Shown in pieces: positions 19,703 through 28,736 of a DNA stretch of 64,000 bases (the stretch's first letter is position 1; every line of letters starts with the position of its first letter). Source of the DNA: Thermoanaerobaculia bacterium (GTDB lineage: Bacteria > Acidobacteriota > Thermoanaerobaculia > Multivoradales > J023); assembly GCA_028066595.1 (NCBI GenBank), contig JALCBJ010000025.1:19308-83307 (forward strand), given 5' to 3'. The position numbers and the translations under genes are program-made. Below the pieces are notes generated by a model, which worked only from the letters and a program-made list of their open reading frames with translations, ran no database searches and was not told the DNA's origin.

Positions 19703-21248
19703 GTGAACAAGACACTTACTATCCTTGTTGGTCTGATGGCCATCGCGACTTCGGCCTTTGGCGTGGATTGCACCGTCGCAAGTCCGACTGGAATCGCTGA
19801 CCAGACGACTTTGAACGTGAAGGACTACGGCGCCACTGGCGACGGCACGACAAACGATCGTCCCTGCATCCAGGCGGCGATCGATGATGCCGACGACGCT
19901 GGACACGCGGTACATTTTCCGCCAGGTGTCTACCTGATCGACGTCGACAGCGCTCACAGTTAGCGAGGTCGGCTTGATCGGTCCGGAAGCAGCTACGAAC
20001 CTTACGCCGTCTGCCGTCGGCGACCCGACTGATTCGAGTTTTCGAGCTGCCGTTCTGAAGATCGAGAACGGTACCTCAAACCCGGCGCTCGAGATCGGAA
20101 GCGGGGTCCACGTCAAGAATCTTCAGTTCTGGTATCCGGATCAAGGGGAAACCGACGATCCGGCCGTTCTGAAGAACGAGCCTACGATCGAAGTCGATAC
20201 TTCGGTGTCGCAGAAGCTCATCGTGATCGACAACTGCGTTTTTGTGAATAGCTACGATGCGATTCGCATCGGCGATACAGGAATCGAGAGTTCGTCGACA
20301 CCAGGGCTCGGCCCCGTTTGGATCACTGACAACTACATCTACGGGATCAACATCGGAGTTGTCGTAGGGAATACGACGGCTCCCATATTTATCCTTTCCA
20401 ACAACTTCACCCGTGCCCTCTTCGTTCCGATCGGTGACGAAGATCCGGTGGGCGACTATACGGGTGACAACGGCGAAGCGATTCGGATCGAAGGACCGAC
20501 GTCCGTCGACGACGCGGACGAGATTTCACGTTCACCGGGTATCAAAATCGAAGCCAACACGATCTTCGGTTATCGGAGAGGCATTCGGATCCACAGCGGA
20601 TACATGAATCTGGGACTCATCAGCAACAATGTCTTCGACAGCGTGGAAGAAGGGATAAAGACTAGCGGTGACTTCGGCGGTATCGCCGCCTTGACCATCA
20701 CGGGCAACTCTTTTAGGCCGAAACGCGATGGCAATCTGTCAACTGTGGCCACCCCCCGGGGGCGGGCGCTCTTCCTGAACGGTGGTCAGGCGCACCGATT
20801 CGAGTTCAGTGGCAACTACATCAACCTTGCCAGCAGGGCGAGCATCGAGATCAAGACCTCGCCGTCGGCTACCTATCCGTCGAGCGAACGCAACTTCATG
20901 AGCATCTCCAACAACTATTTCAGTGGGAATCCTAGCGAAGGACACCTCTTGCTCGACGACGATGACACGGACCTCGTGTTCGAAGGGAACACTCTGCTGA
21001 AGAGCGGTAATGGCAACTACACTGCGATCCAGATAGAGAACGCACGTGACGTCGACTTGGTTAGCAACACGTTCTCTGAGTTTTACCAAGTGCTGGATGT
21101 CCCATCGGGCGCGAGCGTTTCCAATCTCAGTCTGCGCTCGAACCTGTCTCGGAGGTCGACCGCTTCCGATGCTTGTGTCATCACTGGAACGGTGTCTGGC
21201 ACGACGTTCGAGTCTGGAAACTCGTGGGACGGCTCCTCGGGTTGCTAG
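19703..21248 (+). pseudogene. Pectate-lyase-like secreted beta-helix protein, frameshifted near residue 84
   Basis: GTG 19703 has a GGAGGG site 7 bp upstream. It opens with a signal peptide (MNKTLTILVGLMAIATSAFG) and then the Pectate_lyase_3 opening LNVKDYGATGDGTTNDRPC, IQAAIDDADDAGHAVHFPPG and VYLIDV. The frame meets TAG at 19961-19963. The continuation lies in the next frame (ALTVSEVGLIGPEAATNL), joined by what looks like loss of one base near 19953, and runs as right-handed beta-helix coils (repeated SNN-F or GNxF rungs) to 21248. The whole would be about 515 residues. Either a real inactivating mutation or an assembly error explains this. The AT-rich leader and strong terminator make it a self-contained unit, possibly acquired. 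Substrate unknown. Confidence 0.8.
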
Positions 21249-21294
21249 CGTGGGTAGATAGTGGGCGAGTGACTCTGCTGCCCTAGTTTCTAGA

Positions 21295-21323
21295 CGCCGC
21301 TCCGGCAGCTTGCCGGAGCGGCG
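21295..21323 (+). terminator. Strong hairpin terminator after the beta-helix gene
   Basis: CGCCGCTCCGGCA and TGCCGGAGCGGCG form a perfect 13-bp stem around a 3-nt loop (GCT), followed by AACCTTT. It lies 47 bp after the stop of the upstream gene and 36 bp before the MFS permease start. Confidence 0.75.
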
Positions 21324-21358
21324 AACCTTTGGCGGTTGGCCGTCGTATCGTCCACCGC

Positions 21359-22645
21359 ATGTTTACTCCGCGCCAAGATCCTGGTTCCAGTCCGGTCCCG
21401 ACCTACCGGCAGAAGCTCTCTCTAATAGGGTCACTCTATGTCGCCCAGGCGATCCCGCTCGGTTTTTTTCTGACGGCGTTGCCAGTCATCCTGCGGGAGG
21501 GCGGCTTGCCCCACGAAACGGTCGGGCTCTTCGCCATGGTGGCCATGCCCTGGATTTTGAAATGGGCCTGGGCGCCGTTTGTAGATCGGTTCGGTGCTGG
21601 CTCTCGTCATGGACACTACCGCTCGTGGATCGCGGTTCTTCAGACAATGTCCGTGGCTGCCGTAGTAGTCATGTCGTGGATCGAACCGTCGGTTCAACTC
21701 GTTGTGTTGGCCGCGGTTGCCGCGGTCTTCATGCTGGTGTCGGCGACTCAGGATGTGGCTACGGACGGGCTATCCGTTCGCATCCTCGGTGCCAGCGAAC
21801 GCGGCCCAGGAAACGGCTGGCAGGTCGGCGGCTACTACCTTGGCCAGGTGCTGGGCGGGGGCGTGATGTTGGTGGTCTTCTCCCGCTTCGGTTGGTCGGT
21901 GGCGATGCTGGCCATGGCTTCGTTCCTCGCCCTCCCCTTGGCGCAGATCGCTCGATTTCGCGAGTCCAGCGCGCCCGACGGGCCCGTTCACGAGCGAGTC
22001 GGATTCCGCGATCTGGGCCGCTTTCTAAAGCGCACGGGTAGTCGTTGGGTGGCCATCCTGCTCGTGTTCCGAATCGGCGAGACTGTCTCCCTTTTCGTCT
22101 ACCACCAGCATCTCGTAGACCTGGGTCTGGGTTTAGATCAGATCGGGTTCGTCGTCGGAGTTGTCGAGAGCTTGGCAGCATTCATCGGTGCTCTGCTGGG
22201 TGGCCATCTGCTACTCCAACTCGGTCGCCGCACTGCACTCGTGACATTTGCCTCTCTCCAGGCGGGCGCGATCGCGAGCCTGCTGTTACCGACGTTTGGT
22301 GCTCACCACGGTGCGGTGTTGTTGGCTGTGGCGGCCGGGGTTGCATTCACCGGTGGGATGGCGACGGCTGCGCTCTATACCGCGATGATGGATGCGGCCG
22401 GACAGCGCACGGCAGGAACCGACTTCACGCTGCAGCAGAGCTTGGCGGCCGTCGGACCGATTATCGCGACGGGCCTATCGGGTTTCGTCGTGGCACTGGG
22501 TGGCTACGGTGCCCTCTACGCCCTCGCAGTAGGACTGGCGCTGCTCGCGGTGACGTTGGTTCGGGGTGCGACTCTGCCTCAGGCCGAGCGCCTGCCGGCC
22601 GAGCCGGATGCGGCCCGCGAGGGCGACGGTGTCGTGTTTGCCTGA
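21359..22645 (+). CDS. MFS permease, AmpG-like
   Basis: The protein has about 428 residues and twelve predicted TM helices. ATG 21359 is chosen over an in-frame TTG ten codons earlier because the hairpin terminator lies just upstream and ATG is preferred. After a short N-terminus (RQKLSLIGSLYVAQAIPLGF) comes PWILKWAWAPFVDRFG, the AmpG/acetyl-CoA-transporter version of the loop 2-3 MFS signature. SATQDVATDGLSVRILG in helix 4-5 is also typical of that branch, and FTLQQSLAAVGPIIATGLSG is in the C-half. AmpG imports anhydromuropeptides for cell-wall recycling, but many relatives have other substrates, and no recycling genes are adjacent. Convergent with hflX. Confidence 0.82.
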   Translation: MFTPRQDPGSSPVPTYRQKLSLIGSLYVAQAIPLGFFLTALPVILREGGLPHETVGLFAMVAMPWILKWAWAPFVDRFGAGSRHGHYRSWIAVLQTMSVAAVVVMSWIEPSVQLVVLAAVAAVFMLVSATQDVATDGLSVRILGASERGPGNGWQVGGYYLGQVLGGGVMLVVFSRFGWSVAMLAMASFLALPLAQIARFRESSAPDGPVHERVGFRDLGRFLKRTGSRWVAILLVFRIGETVSLFVYHQHLVDLGLGLDQIGFVVGVVESLAAFIGALLGGHLLLQLGRRTALVTFASLQAGAIASLLLPTFGAHHGAVLLAVAAGVAFTGGMATAALYTAMMDAAGQRTAGTDFTLQQSLAAVGPIIATGLSGFVVALGGYGALYALAVGLALLAVTLVRGATLPQAERLPAEPDAAREGDGVVFA

Positions 22646-22656
22646 ATCGGCCTAGT

Positions 22657-23823
22657 TCAGCCCGCGGTTGCCGTCTGCAACCAGAGTTCGTCTTCGCTCG
22701 CCGATTCGGACAGGCCGTAGAGACGGAACGCCAGATGGCGACGCAGCTCCTCGACACCTTCTCCGGTGGTCGCCGAGACCTCGAAGATGTCGGCTCCGTA
22801 GCCGAGAGGTTCGGACGAAGGCCGATGCCCGTTCAGGCGGTCGATCTTGTTGTGTACCAGGACCACGCGCTCCGGGTCCACTTCGAGGTCCTGCAGCACG
22901 TCGCGGGCCACTGTCTGCTGCTCTTCCCAGACCTCGTGACTGCGATCAACCACATGCAACACCAGATCGGCTGCGTGGACTTGGCCCATGGTGCTGCGGA
23001 ACGAGGCCACCAGGTGATGAGGGAGCTTGCGGATAAAGCCGACGGTGTCGGCGAATACGGCGACCTTGCCTGCCGCGAGATGGCCGCGCCGAAGCTTGGA
23101 GTCGAGGGTCGCGAAGACCTGGTCGCGAACCAAAGTGTGAGATCCGGTCAGCCGGTTGAACAGTGTCGATTTTCCGGCGTTGGTGTACCCCGCCAGCGCC
23201 ACCTCGGGTACGCCTCGACGGTTGCGCCGCTGAACTTTTCGGGTACGTTCGATGCTCTTTAGGTCTCGCTCCAATTTCTGGATCCGTGTGCGCAGCATGC
23301 GCCGATCGGCCTCGAGCTGCGTCTCGCCCTCGCCACCGCGGACGCCGATACCACCTTGCTGTCGTGACAGGTGGCCCCACCGCCGGGTCAGCCTGGGTAG
23401 CAGGTAGCGTAAGCGCGCCAGCTCTACCTGGGTACGTGCTTCCGACGTGCGGGCGCGCTGGTGGAAGATTTCCAAGATCAGTCCCGAGCGATCCATGACC
23501 GCGGCGCCGGTGAGCTCCTCGAGAACCTTGATCTGACTGGCCGTCAGATCGTCGTCGAAGAGCACCAGGTCGATCTCGTGTTCCTTCACCGAAGCACCGA
23601 TCTGCTCGGCCTTGCCCTTTCCGACGTAGGCTCCTGGATCCGGCTTGTCGCGATTCTGAATGGTCTGGCCGCGTACCCGCCCGCCAGCCGCGGTCGCCAA
23701 CCCCTTCAGCTCGTCGAGGTGCTCCTCTACTTCCAGCACGGGTTGACTCCCCAGGCGCACTCCGACCAGCCAGCAGCGCGGTCGGCCTACGAACGGGTCG
23801 CGGTCTTCGAAGTCTTGACTCAT
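22657..23823 (-). CDS. hflX: GTPase HflX
   Basis: HflX is a ribosome-associated GTPase of the Obg-HflX superfamily that splits stalled or heat-damaged 70S ribosomes. The 388-residue protein shows the N-terminal HflX domain with the diagnostic YVGKGKAEQIGA and LVLFDDDLTASQIKVLEE, then DRSGLILEIFHQRART and the glycine-rich linker (GGIGVRGGEGETQLEADRR). G motifs are GYTNAGKSTLFN (G1), DTVGFIRKLP (G3) and NKIDR (G4). A short C-terminal domain follows. It is a monocistronic gene convergent with the MFS permease. The divergent tlpA-like gene starts 124 bp away. Confidence 0.94.
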   Translation of the reverse strand: MSQDFEDRDPFVGRPRCWLVGVRLGSQPVLEVEEHLDELKGLATAAGGRVRGQTIQNRDKPDPGAYVGKGKAEQIGASVKEHEIDLVLFDDDLTASQIKVLEELTGAAVMDRSGLILEIFHQRARTSEARTQVELARLRYLLPRLTRRWGHLSRQQGGIGVRGGEGETQLEADRRMLRTRIQKLERDLKSIERTRKVQRRNRRGVPEVALAGYTNAGKSTLFNRLTGSHTLVRDQVFATLDSKLRRGHLAAGKVAVFADTVGFIRKLPHHLVASFRSTMGQVHAADLVLHVVDRSHEVWEEQQTVARDVLQDLEVDPERVVLVHNKIDRLNGHRPSSEPLGYGADIFEVSATTGEGVEELRRHLAFRLYGLSESASEDELWLQTATAG

Positions 23824-23930
23824 GGGCGCATCCTAGCGAATCGTCGCCCGTCCTGTTCACCCATGAGAAACCGCGCCGGAGGTTGATCGAGGACGGGCCA
23901 CTTCGGTACTTGGATCGACCTTGTACGCGC

Positions 23931-23936
23931 TATAGT
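23931..23936 (+). promoter_or_regulatory. Candidate -10 box for the thioredoxin gene
   Basis: TATAGT (five of six to the consensus) lies 11 bp before the ATG at 23948, which would give a very short leader. A -35 is not convincing (TTGGAT, 15 bp upstream). Confidence 0.35.
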
Positions 23937-23947
23937 CAGCCGCCGAG

Positions 23948-24487
23948 ATGAGCGACACTGAGTCCCAGCCTGTGAACCGTCCGTCTTCCGTGAAGCGTGG
24001 CCTCGTTTGGAGCACCCACCTGGTGTTCTGCTTCGTGCTGGCGCTGTCGGCCTTTGTGTTGTTTTGGCCGAAACCCGATCCAGACCAAGCTCCCAGCGGC
24101 GAGTTGGTGGATTCGGCGGGTGAAGAGGTCGACCTGGAAGAGCGCATGGCCGGGGTGACGCTCGTTCATTTTTGGGCTACCTGGTGCCCGCCGTGCATCG
24201 CCGAGGTGCCGTCCATCCGGCGTCTGGCGGCCGACCACGCCAACGCCGACTTTTCGTTGATCATGGTTGCGGTGGCCGACGACGTGAAGAAGGCCACGGA
24301 ATTCCTCGGCGACGGAGAAACTCTCTTCGACCCGGCCTGGGACCTAGCGCACGACTACGGCACCACCAAGTTGCCGGAGACCCACCTGGTCGTGGACGGC
24401 AAGGTGTTGGAGAGCTTCATCGGCGCGACGGACTGGGATCGCGAAGACGTGCGCCGGAAGGTCCAGGCGGCGCTCGACGGCGTCTAG
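23948..24487 (+). CDS. TlpA/ResA-like membrane-anchored thioredoxin
   Basis: The 179-residue protein has an N-terminal TM anchor at about residues 21-40, then a periplasmic thioredoxin domain. The redox motif is WCPPC with cysteines at 80 and 83 (FWATWCPPCIAEVPSIRRL), typical of TlpA/ResA/DsbE reductants in cytochrome c maturation or other periplasmic disulfide reduction. The cis-Pro loop is in TTKLPETHLV. No ccm genes adjoin, so the partner cannot be named. Its stop codon overlaps the stop of the convergent outer-membrane protein gene by 4 bp. Confidence 0.87.
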   Translation: MSDTESQPVNRPSSVKRGLVWSTHLVFCFVLALSAFVLFWPKPDPDQAPSGELVDSAGEEVDLEERMAGVTLVHFWATWCPPCIAEVPSIRRLAADHANADFSLIMVAVADDVKKATEFLGDGETLFDPAWDLAHDYGTTKLPETHLVVDGKVLESFIGATDWDREDVRRKVQAALDGV

Positions 24488-25038
24488 AAGCTGAACGTGA
24501 CGCCGGCCATCGCTGTCGTCCAGCCCTGCTCGTCGTCGAGGTCGGCCCAGTAGCCGCTCAGCTGCAGCAGGACGCCCCAGCGTTCGGTGATGGCGAACTC
24601 TCCGTTGATGCCTAGTGTCACGCCGACTCCTTCGTCGTCGGCAAGCCCGAGATCGCCGCGGCGCTGGAAGTATCCCAGGCCGAAAAAGATGCCCGAGAGG
24701 TAGAAGTCTTCCGGCAGGCGATACTCACTCGACACGGTGAGCCATGTCAGCTCGCCGTCGAACGCAAAGAGATCGTCGCTGGAGTCCAAGTCGAGCTGAC
24801 CGATACGGACCATAACCAGGTCGCGGATCCCGCGTTGGTAACCGAATTGCGCTTCGATGGATCGGTGATCGAAGGGATCACCGTCGACGGCACCACCGAC
24901 TCCGCCCAGCAGGCCGACGTGATAGCCCTGCCCTTCGGCAGGGGGAGCGATCATCGATGCAGTCAGAAGCAAGCCGAAGAGCACGGTGATCCGCGCGAGA
25001 CGTTTGGTGGCAGTCGTCAGGGTCGGGAAAAGAGTCAT
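24484..25038 (-). CDS. Small outer-membrane beta-barrel protein
   Basis: The 184-residue protein has a signal peptide (hydrophobic residues about 14-33 before AEGQGYHVG). The mature part alternates short amphipathic strands (FYLSGIFFGLGYFQ, GVGVTLGINGEFAI, WGVLLQLSGYWADL) and ends in an aromatic C-terminal strand, MAGVTFSF, the usual signal for BAM-dependent insertion. The size fits an 8-stranded barrel of the OmpW/OmpX or 'outer membrane protein beta-barrel' type. The function cannot be told from sequence. It is convergent and overlapping at the stop with the thioredoxin gene; the functional link is doubtful. Confidence 0.72.
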   Translation of the reverse strand: MTLFPTLTTATKRLARITVLFGLLLTASMIAPPAEGQGYHVGLLGGVGGAVDGDPFDHRSIEAQFGYQRGIRDLVMVRIGQLDLDSSDDLFAFDGELTWLTVSSEYRLPEDFYLSGIFFGLGYFQRRGDLGLADDEGVGVTLGINGEFAITERWGVLLQLSGYWADLDDEQGWTTAMAGVTFSF

Positions 25039-25250
25039 CTGAGAGACCTGTGGGAAGTGGCGGGTCCAGCGGGGAGTGAGCCGTCGCGCGACAGCGGCCT
25101 GATTCTACCCGGGTGAGCGCCAGGCCGGCTTTTCTTCGTCCTATGTCGTGAGTGGCGGCTGCGCGTCATTCAGCGATCGCGACGGAGCTCCGGAGAACTG
25201 TGGATCGGGACTCGGCGCGTGGCTCCCGCGTGATCAGAGGAGATGCTTGG

Positions 25251-26051
25251 ATGGCTGAAAGAAAGGAACCGCCCGGCGCACCTTGCGACACGCCGGGCCG
25301 TGGAGAGACTTGCACAGAGGTGTACGGAGCGAGGACTCGGACCGTCTCGTTTCCGACCTTTCGGGACGTGGTTCGGCAGGTTCTCCACGTCCTGTTGCCA
25401 TGTCCATGTCTGGCATGTGGGAGTCCGGTGTCGGAGCCTCCGCGATCGCCCGGACTGTGCTCGAGATGTTTGGAACAGCTGGTCTGTCCGCCAGATCGGG
25501 CGATCCCTTGTGCGTTCTCATACCGCCCGCCCCTAGATCTGGTGATTCAGGCGATGAAGTTTCGTCGGCTCGACTATTTGGCCGAACCGTTGGCCGACCT
25601 GGCAGCTCCGTCGATACGAAACCTGGTCAGTTCGGCAGGAGGCATCGACTCCGTGGTTCCGGTGCCGCTCCACTGGCGTCGCCGGTTTCACCGCGGCTAC
25701 GATCAAGCGGCGTTGCTTGCCTCAGCGCTTGCACGGCGTCTCGAACGTCCAGTTTCGAACGTTCTGCGCAGGGTGCGCGCGACGCCGGCGCAGAGCCTCC
25801 ACGACCGCTCGCAGCGACGGCGGAACCTGGCAGGCGCATTCTTGGTCCGGACACGCGCCCAAGCCCTGGTCCGCGGCCGCAAGATCCTGCTCGTAGACGA
25901 TGTGATCACCACCGGAGCAACCATGGAAGAAGCTGCAAGAGAGCTTCGGCGCAGCGGAGCCCTGGCGGTACAACCCTTTGCAATCGCATGGACGCCTGAC
26001 GAAGAGGAAGGGGACGAGAACCCCGAGGAAGTAGACAACAGGTGTGTCTGA
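25251..26051 (+). CDS. comF: ComF-family phosphoribosyltransferase-like protein
   Basis: The protein has about 266 residues. ATG 25251 is preferred because AGAGGAGA lies 7 bp upstream; an in-frame GTG at 25152 would add 33 non-conserved residues. An N-terminal zinc-ribbon-like cysteine cluster (LPCPCLACG with later LCSRCLEQLVCP) is followed by AMKFRRLDYLAEPLADL and VPVPLHWRRRFHRGYDQAALLA. The PRPP-binding loop ILLVDDVITTGATMEEA is the hallmark of the family. ComF proteins take part in natural DNA uptake in competent bacteria, where they interact with the recombination machinery. No other competence gene is present here. A charged C-terminal tail of about 25 residues is unique. Confidence 0.88.
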   Translation: MAERKEPPGAPCDTPGRGETCTEVYGARTRTVSFPTFRDVVRQVLHVLLPCPCLACGSPVSEPPRSPGLCSRCLEQLVCPPDRAIPCAFSYRPPLDLVIQAMKFRRLDYLAEPLADLAAPSIRNLVSSAGGIDSVVPVPLHWRRRFHRGYDQAALLASALARRLERPVSNVLRRVRATPAQSLHDRSQRRRNLAGAFLVRTRAQALVRGRKILLVDDVITTGATMEEAARELRRSGALAVQPFAIAWTPDEEEGDENPEEVDNRCV

Positions 26052-26422
26052 AATGAAACATGGGTTGTAGAAACACAACATCCGACTAGTCGGCATGCTG
26101 AGCGACCCTGATTCGTGGCCGTAGTGGTGATGCGTTATCTGTTGTCAATATTGAGTTTATGTTTCATAGCAGATCGTGCATTGCTTTCACGCCATGGTCC
26201 GCCGCTTGCACCCGCGTTGGGAAAATGTCGACACGGGCCGAAGTGGGGATCTAGGATGGGAACGTTGTACACTTCAACCTCCACTGGCTTCAGATCTACG
26301 CCGTCCGGCGTGGGCAGCGGTTGATCCCCTCCTCACAGCGATTCGCGCCGACTTTCTGGTCTCCCTTCTCGGTCACCGCTATCCTGAACGCTACGGACCC
26401 GACCCTCCCAAGAGAAAAGCGA
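26052..26422. other. Non-coding interval upstream of the outer-membrane protein gene
   Basis: I see no supported gene. The first 130 bp are AT-richer than average (26040-26180) and contain ATGAAACAT at 26053-26061 and its exact inverse ATGTTTCAT at 26159-26167, about 100 bp apart, probably by chance. The last 240 bp are GC-rich and read open in several frames, but none resembles a protein I know. Likely a promoter region for the gene at 26423. Confidence 0.4.
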
Positions 26423-28399
26423 ATGACTCGAACTCCAACGACACCACTCGTCCTATGCAGCTCGGCCGCACTGAGCCTCTTGCTGTGTACGGGGGTCGCC
26501 GGCGCATCGTCCGGTGGCGAGGTGGTGTCGGGAGTCGCTCCGGCCCTGTCCGCGCCATCCGCGCACGCGGCGCCTGCCGTCGAAGGACGGGTCGTACGCG
26601 CGGGCTCTCCGGTTCCAGAAGTGCTCGTTTACGCCTTCGAGGTCGCCAGCCGGAAGCTCGAGAAGGTCAGCTCAGACGGTCAGGGGCGCTTCCTCTTCGA
26701 CCGTCTTCCCGCCGGGATGTACAAGCTGGTGGCCTTCAAACCGGGATTCGTTCCGGCCATCGAGCTGCTGTTGCGGCGCAGCCCCACGGACGGCCAGTTC
26801 GTCGAGATGCAGTTGCAAGAGGCGACGACGGGCGACGTACGCGACGGAGAACACTATTGGTCGGTACGTGGGCGCGTGCCCGCCGATGTCCTGCGAGACA
26901 TGCAGGGCATCGAACTCGCATCCCGTATCTCCAGCCGTAGCGGCTTTGGAGATCGCTTGGGTCAGCCTGCATTTCAGCTGCAGCACAGCGAAGCGTTCGA
27001 GGCAGAAATGCGTGCTCTCGGTGGTGTCGAAGGGTTCGGTGGCAGCCGAGTCCAGAGCACCACCGCAGAGGTTGGTCTTCGCGGAGCGGTCGGCAGCGTC
27101 CAGCTCGGAGTCGACGGAACGATCCAGCAGCTCAGCTCTGTTGATCGCTCGTACTCGGATGGCGAAGTCCGTACGATGACCCTGCAGATGGCGGCCAGCG
27201 AGGATCAGCATCTACGCCTCGCGACGTCACAGAGTCAGTTGGCTGCGCTGTCGGCGGCTGGCATCCAGCCCGTCGACATGCGGCGGTACCAGGTCGATTG
27301 GTCAGGGCGTGCCGGCGACGAAGGCGAGACCCGGGTCTCGGCCAGCTACGTCGAGGAGTCGAACTACCATCGTAGCGGCGGGCTCGAGCCGGCAGCGGTC
27401 CCGGGTGCATCCCAGACATGGGACCTCTCCGGGTCCTACAACGGAACGTTCGGCAAGACGGCGATCGATACGGGTCTCACGTACCGTCAACGATCGCTTT
27501 TGGGCGATTTGAATACCGACTCCGACCACGTGCTCGACGAACAGATCGGGATCTACGGGATCGCCGGCATGCAGATCGTGCCCCGCGTCCTGGTGGAGTA
27601 CGGACTGTTCTCGTCGGTGCGCGACGGCAGCCTTTCGCTGATGCCCCACGGTGGTGTCGTGGTGGAATTGGGGAGCGGCTGGAAGGGCGGTGCCAGCGCC
27701 GCACAGCGAGTAGAGGACGGGCACGATCTCGATTCGTACCAGGGTTTCGACACAGCGTTTTTCAACGATGAGTCCAGCTGCCGCCGCTCTGGAGAGGCCT
27801 GTTACGAGGTCTTCCTGTCCCACTCGTCGAGGGACGATCAGGAGATCACCCTCGGTGCGGTGCAGCGACAGTACGCCGAGACGCTGCGTGTCTACTTCAG
27901 TCCGGATTTCTTCGATCGGTTGGAGAGTCTCTTCGTCGTCGAAGGCGACCGAGTGCCGGAGTTCCAGTTCAGCATGATGCGGCGGATCACGCCGAAGGTC
28001 TTGGCCAAGCTCGAGTCGAACTACGCCTCGGGTGGTGGTGGCATCTTCTACGCTACCGACAACGCCGCATATGAGAATCAGGTGCGATACCTGGTGACCT
28101 CGCTCGACACCCAGTTCCAGCAAACCTCGACCGGGGTCTTCGTGGCTTTCCACCATCTGGAACAGAGCTTGAATCCGCTGGCTACGGAGCAGGCTCAGCA
28201 GGGCGATGCGAAGAACGGAGTCGAGGTGCAGAGGCTTCAGCTGATGCTGACCCAGGATCTGTCGGCCTTGGTGGACATGGCGACACGCTGGGCGGTACGT
28301 CTCAATATGGAAGTCAGCCGTGGCGCTACGCCTTATACGCTGACCCATGACGACGAGATGTACAAGAAGCTGTCAGGCGGGATTTCGGTCAGTTTCTGA
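26423..28399 (+). CDS. Carboxypeptidase-regulatory-like domain protein, predicted outer-membrane beta-barrel
   Basis: The protein has about 658 residues. ATG 26423 gives a clean signal peptide (PLVLCSSAALSLLLCTGVAGA); an earlier in-frame TTG (26321) would bury it. Residues about 50-125 form a CarboxypepD_reg-like beta-sandwich (VEGRVVRAGSPVPEVLVYAF, GRFLFDRLPAGMYKLVAFKPGF), a domain often found at the N-terminus of TonB-dependent proteins. From about residue 170 the sequence alternates in the manner of a large barrel (VGLRGAVGSVQLGVDGTIQ, YGLFSSVRDGSLSLMPHG) and ends with LSGGISVSF, an aromatic terminal strand. I find no plug domain or TonB box. It may be a passive channel or an assembly/adhesion barrel. 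Monocistronic. Confidence 0.68.
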   Translation: MTRTPTTPLVLCSSAALSLLLCTGVAGASSGGEVVSGVAPALSAPSAHAAPAVEGRVVRAGSPVPEVLVYAFEVASRKLEKVSSDGQGRFLFDRLPAGMYKLVAFKPGFVPAIELLLRRSPTDGQFVEMQLQEATTGDVRDGEHYWSVRGRVPADVLRDMQGIELASRISSRSGFGDRLGQPAFQLQHSEAFEAEMRALGGVEGFGGSRVQSTTAEVGLRGAVGSVQLGVDGTIQQLSSVDRSYSDGEVRTMTLQMAASEDQHLRLATSQSQLAALSAAGIQPVDMRRYQVDWSGRAGDEGETRVSASYVEESNYHRSGGLEPAAVPGASQTWDLSGSYNGTFGKTAIDTGLTYRQRSLLGDLNTDSDHVLDEQIGIYGIAGMQIVPRVLVEYGLFSSVRDGSLSLMPHGGVVVELGSGWKGGASAAQRVEDGHDLDSYQGFDTAFFNDESSCRRSGEACYEVFLSHSSRDDQEITLGAVQRQYAETLRVYFSPDFFDRLESLFVVEGDRVPEFQFSMMRRITPKVLAKLESNYASGGGGIFYATDNAAYENQVRYLVTSLDTQFQQTSTGVFVAFHHLEQSLNPLATEQAQQGDAKNGVEVQRLQLMLTQDLSALVDMATRWAVRLNMEVSRGATPYTLTHDDEMYKKLSGGISVSF

Positions 28400-28426
28400 G
28401 CTGATCGCGCACCTAGCCGCTCATTC

Positions 28427-28468
28427 GATTGGATCCATCGTTCTGTATCCGTTCAGTGGATTGGATCC
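28427..28468 (+). promoter_or_regulatory. Candidate upstream activator sites: paired GATTGGATCC
   Basis: GATTGGATCC occurs at 28427-28436 and again exactly at 28459-28468, 32 bp start to start (about three helical turns). They lie about 130-170 bp upstream of the predicted sigma-54 start site, a usual distance for enhancer binding by an NtrC-type activator such as the one encoded at 31601. Confidence 0.45.
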
Positions 28469-28572
28469 CAGGCGTGCTCCGCGGACTCTCGTAGAGCTGC
28501 GAAACCGACGAAAACGTCGATCCATCAAGGTTTTTCTCGCGCCTCGGTGTTTGGATTCAAAAATCTGAGTCG

Positions 28573-28588
28573 TGGCATGGAACCTGCT
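28573..28588 (+). promoter_or_regulatory. Sigma-54 (RpoN) -24/-12 promoter
   Basis: TGGCATGGAACCTGCT fits the -24/-12 consensus TGGCACG-N4-TTGCW with only two mismatches and the correct 12-bp GG-to-GC spacing. Transcription would start near 28599, about 140 nt before the histidine kinase start. The operon encodes a sigma-54 activator, so autoregulation is likely. Confidence 0.6.
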
Positions 28589-28736
28589 AGTTCTCTTCGA
28601 GATGGCTGAGTCGGTTCGAAGCCAGTCTTCGGACTCATCTTCGAGTACTGGATCGGCTTATCGACGATCTGTTTCCACATCTCTTTTCAGGTTCGACCGC
28701 GGGGTGGCAACACCTCCCAACCCCTTTTTCTAGTTC

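Larger units (their letters stand above)
28400..28736. other. Regulatory interval before the histidine kinase operon
   Basis: No gene is seen. It contains a pair of 10-bp direct repeats (28427 and 28459), a sigma-54-type promoter (28573-28588) and about 140 nt of probable 5' leader. There is no clear Shine-Dalgarno before ATG 28737, only a pyrimidine-rich run (CCCCTTTTTC). Confidence 0.55.

Noticed and set aside
26053..26167. ATGAAACAT and ATGTTTCAT inverted pair about 100 bp apart, as ends of a small mobile element
   Set aside because: Only 9 bp match, the flanks do not extend the pairing, and there is no target duplication that I can see.
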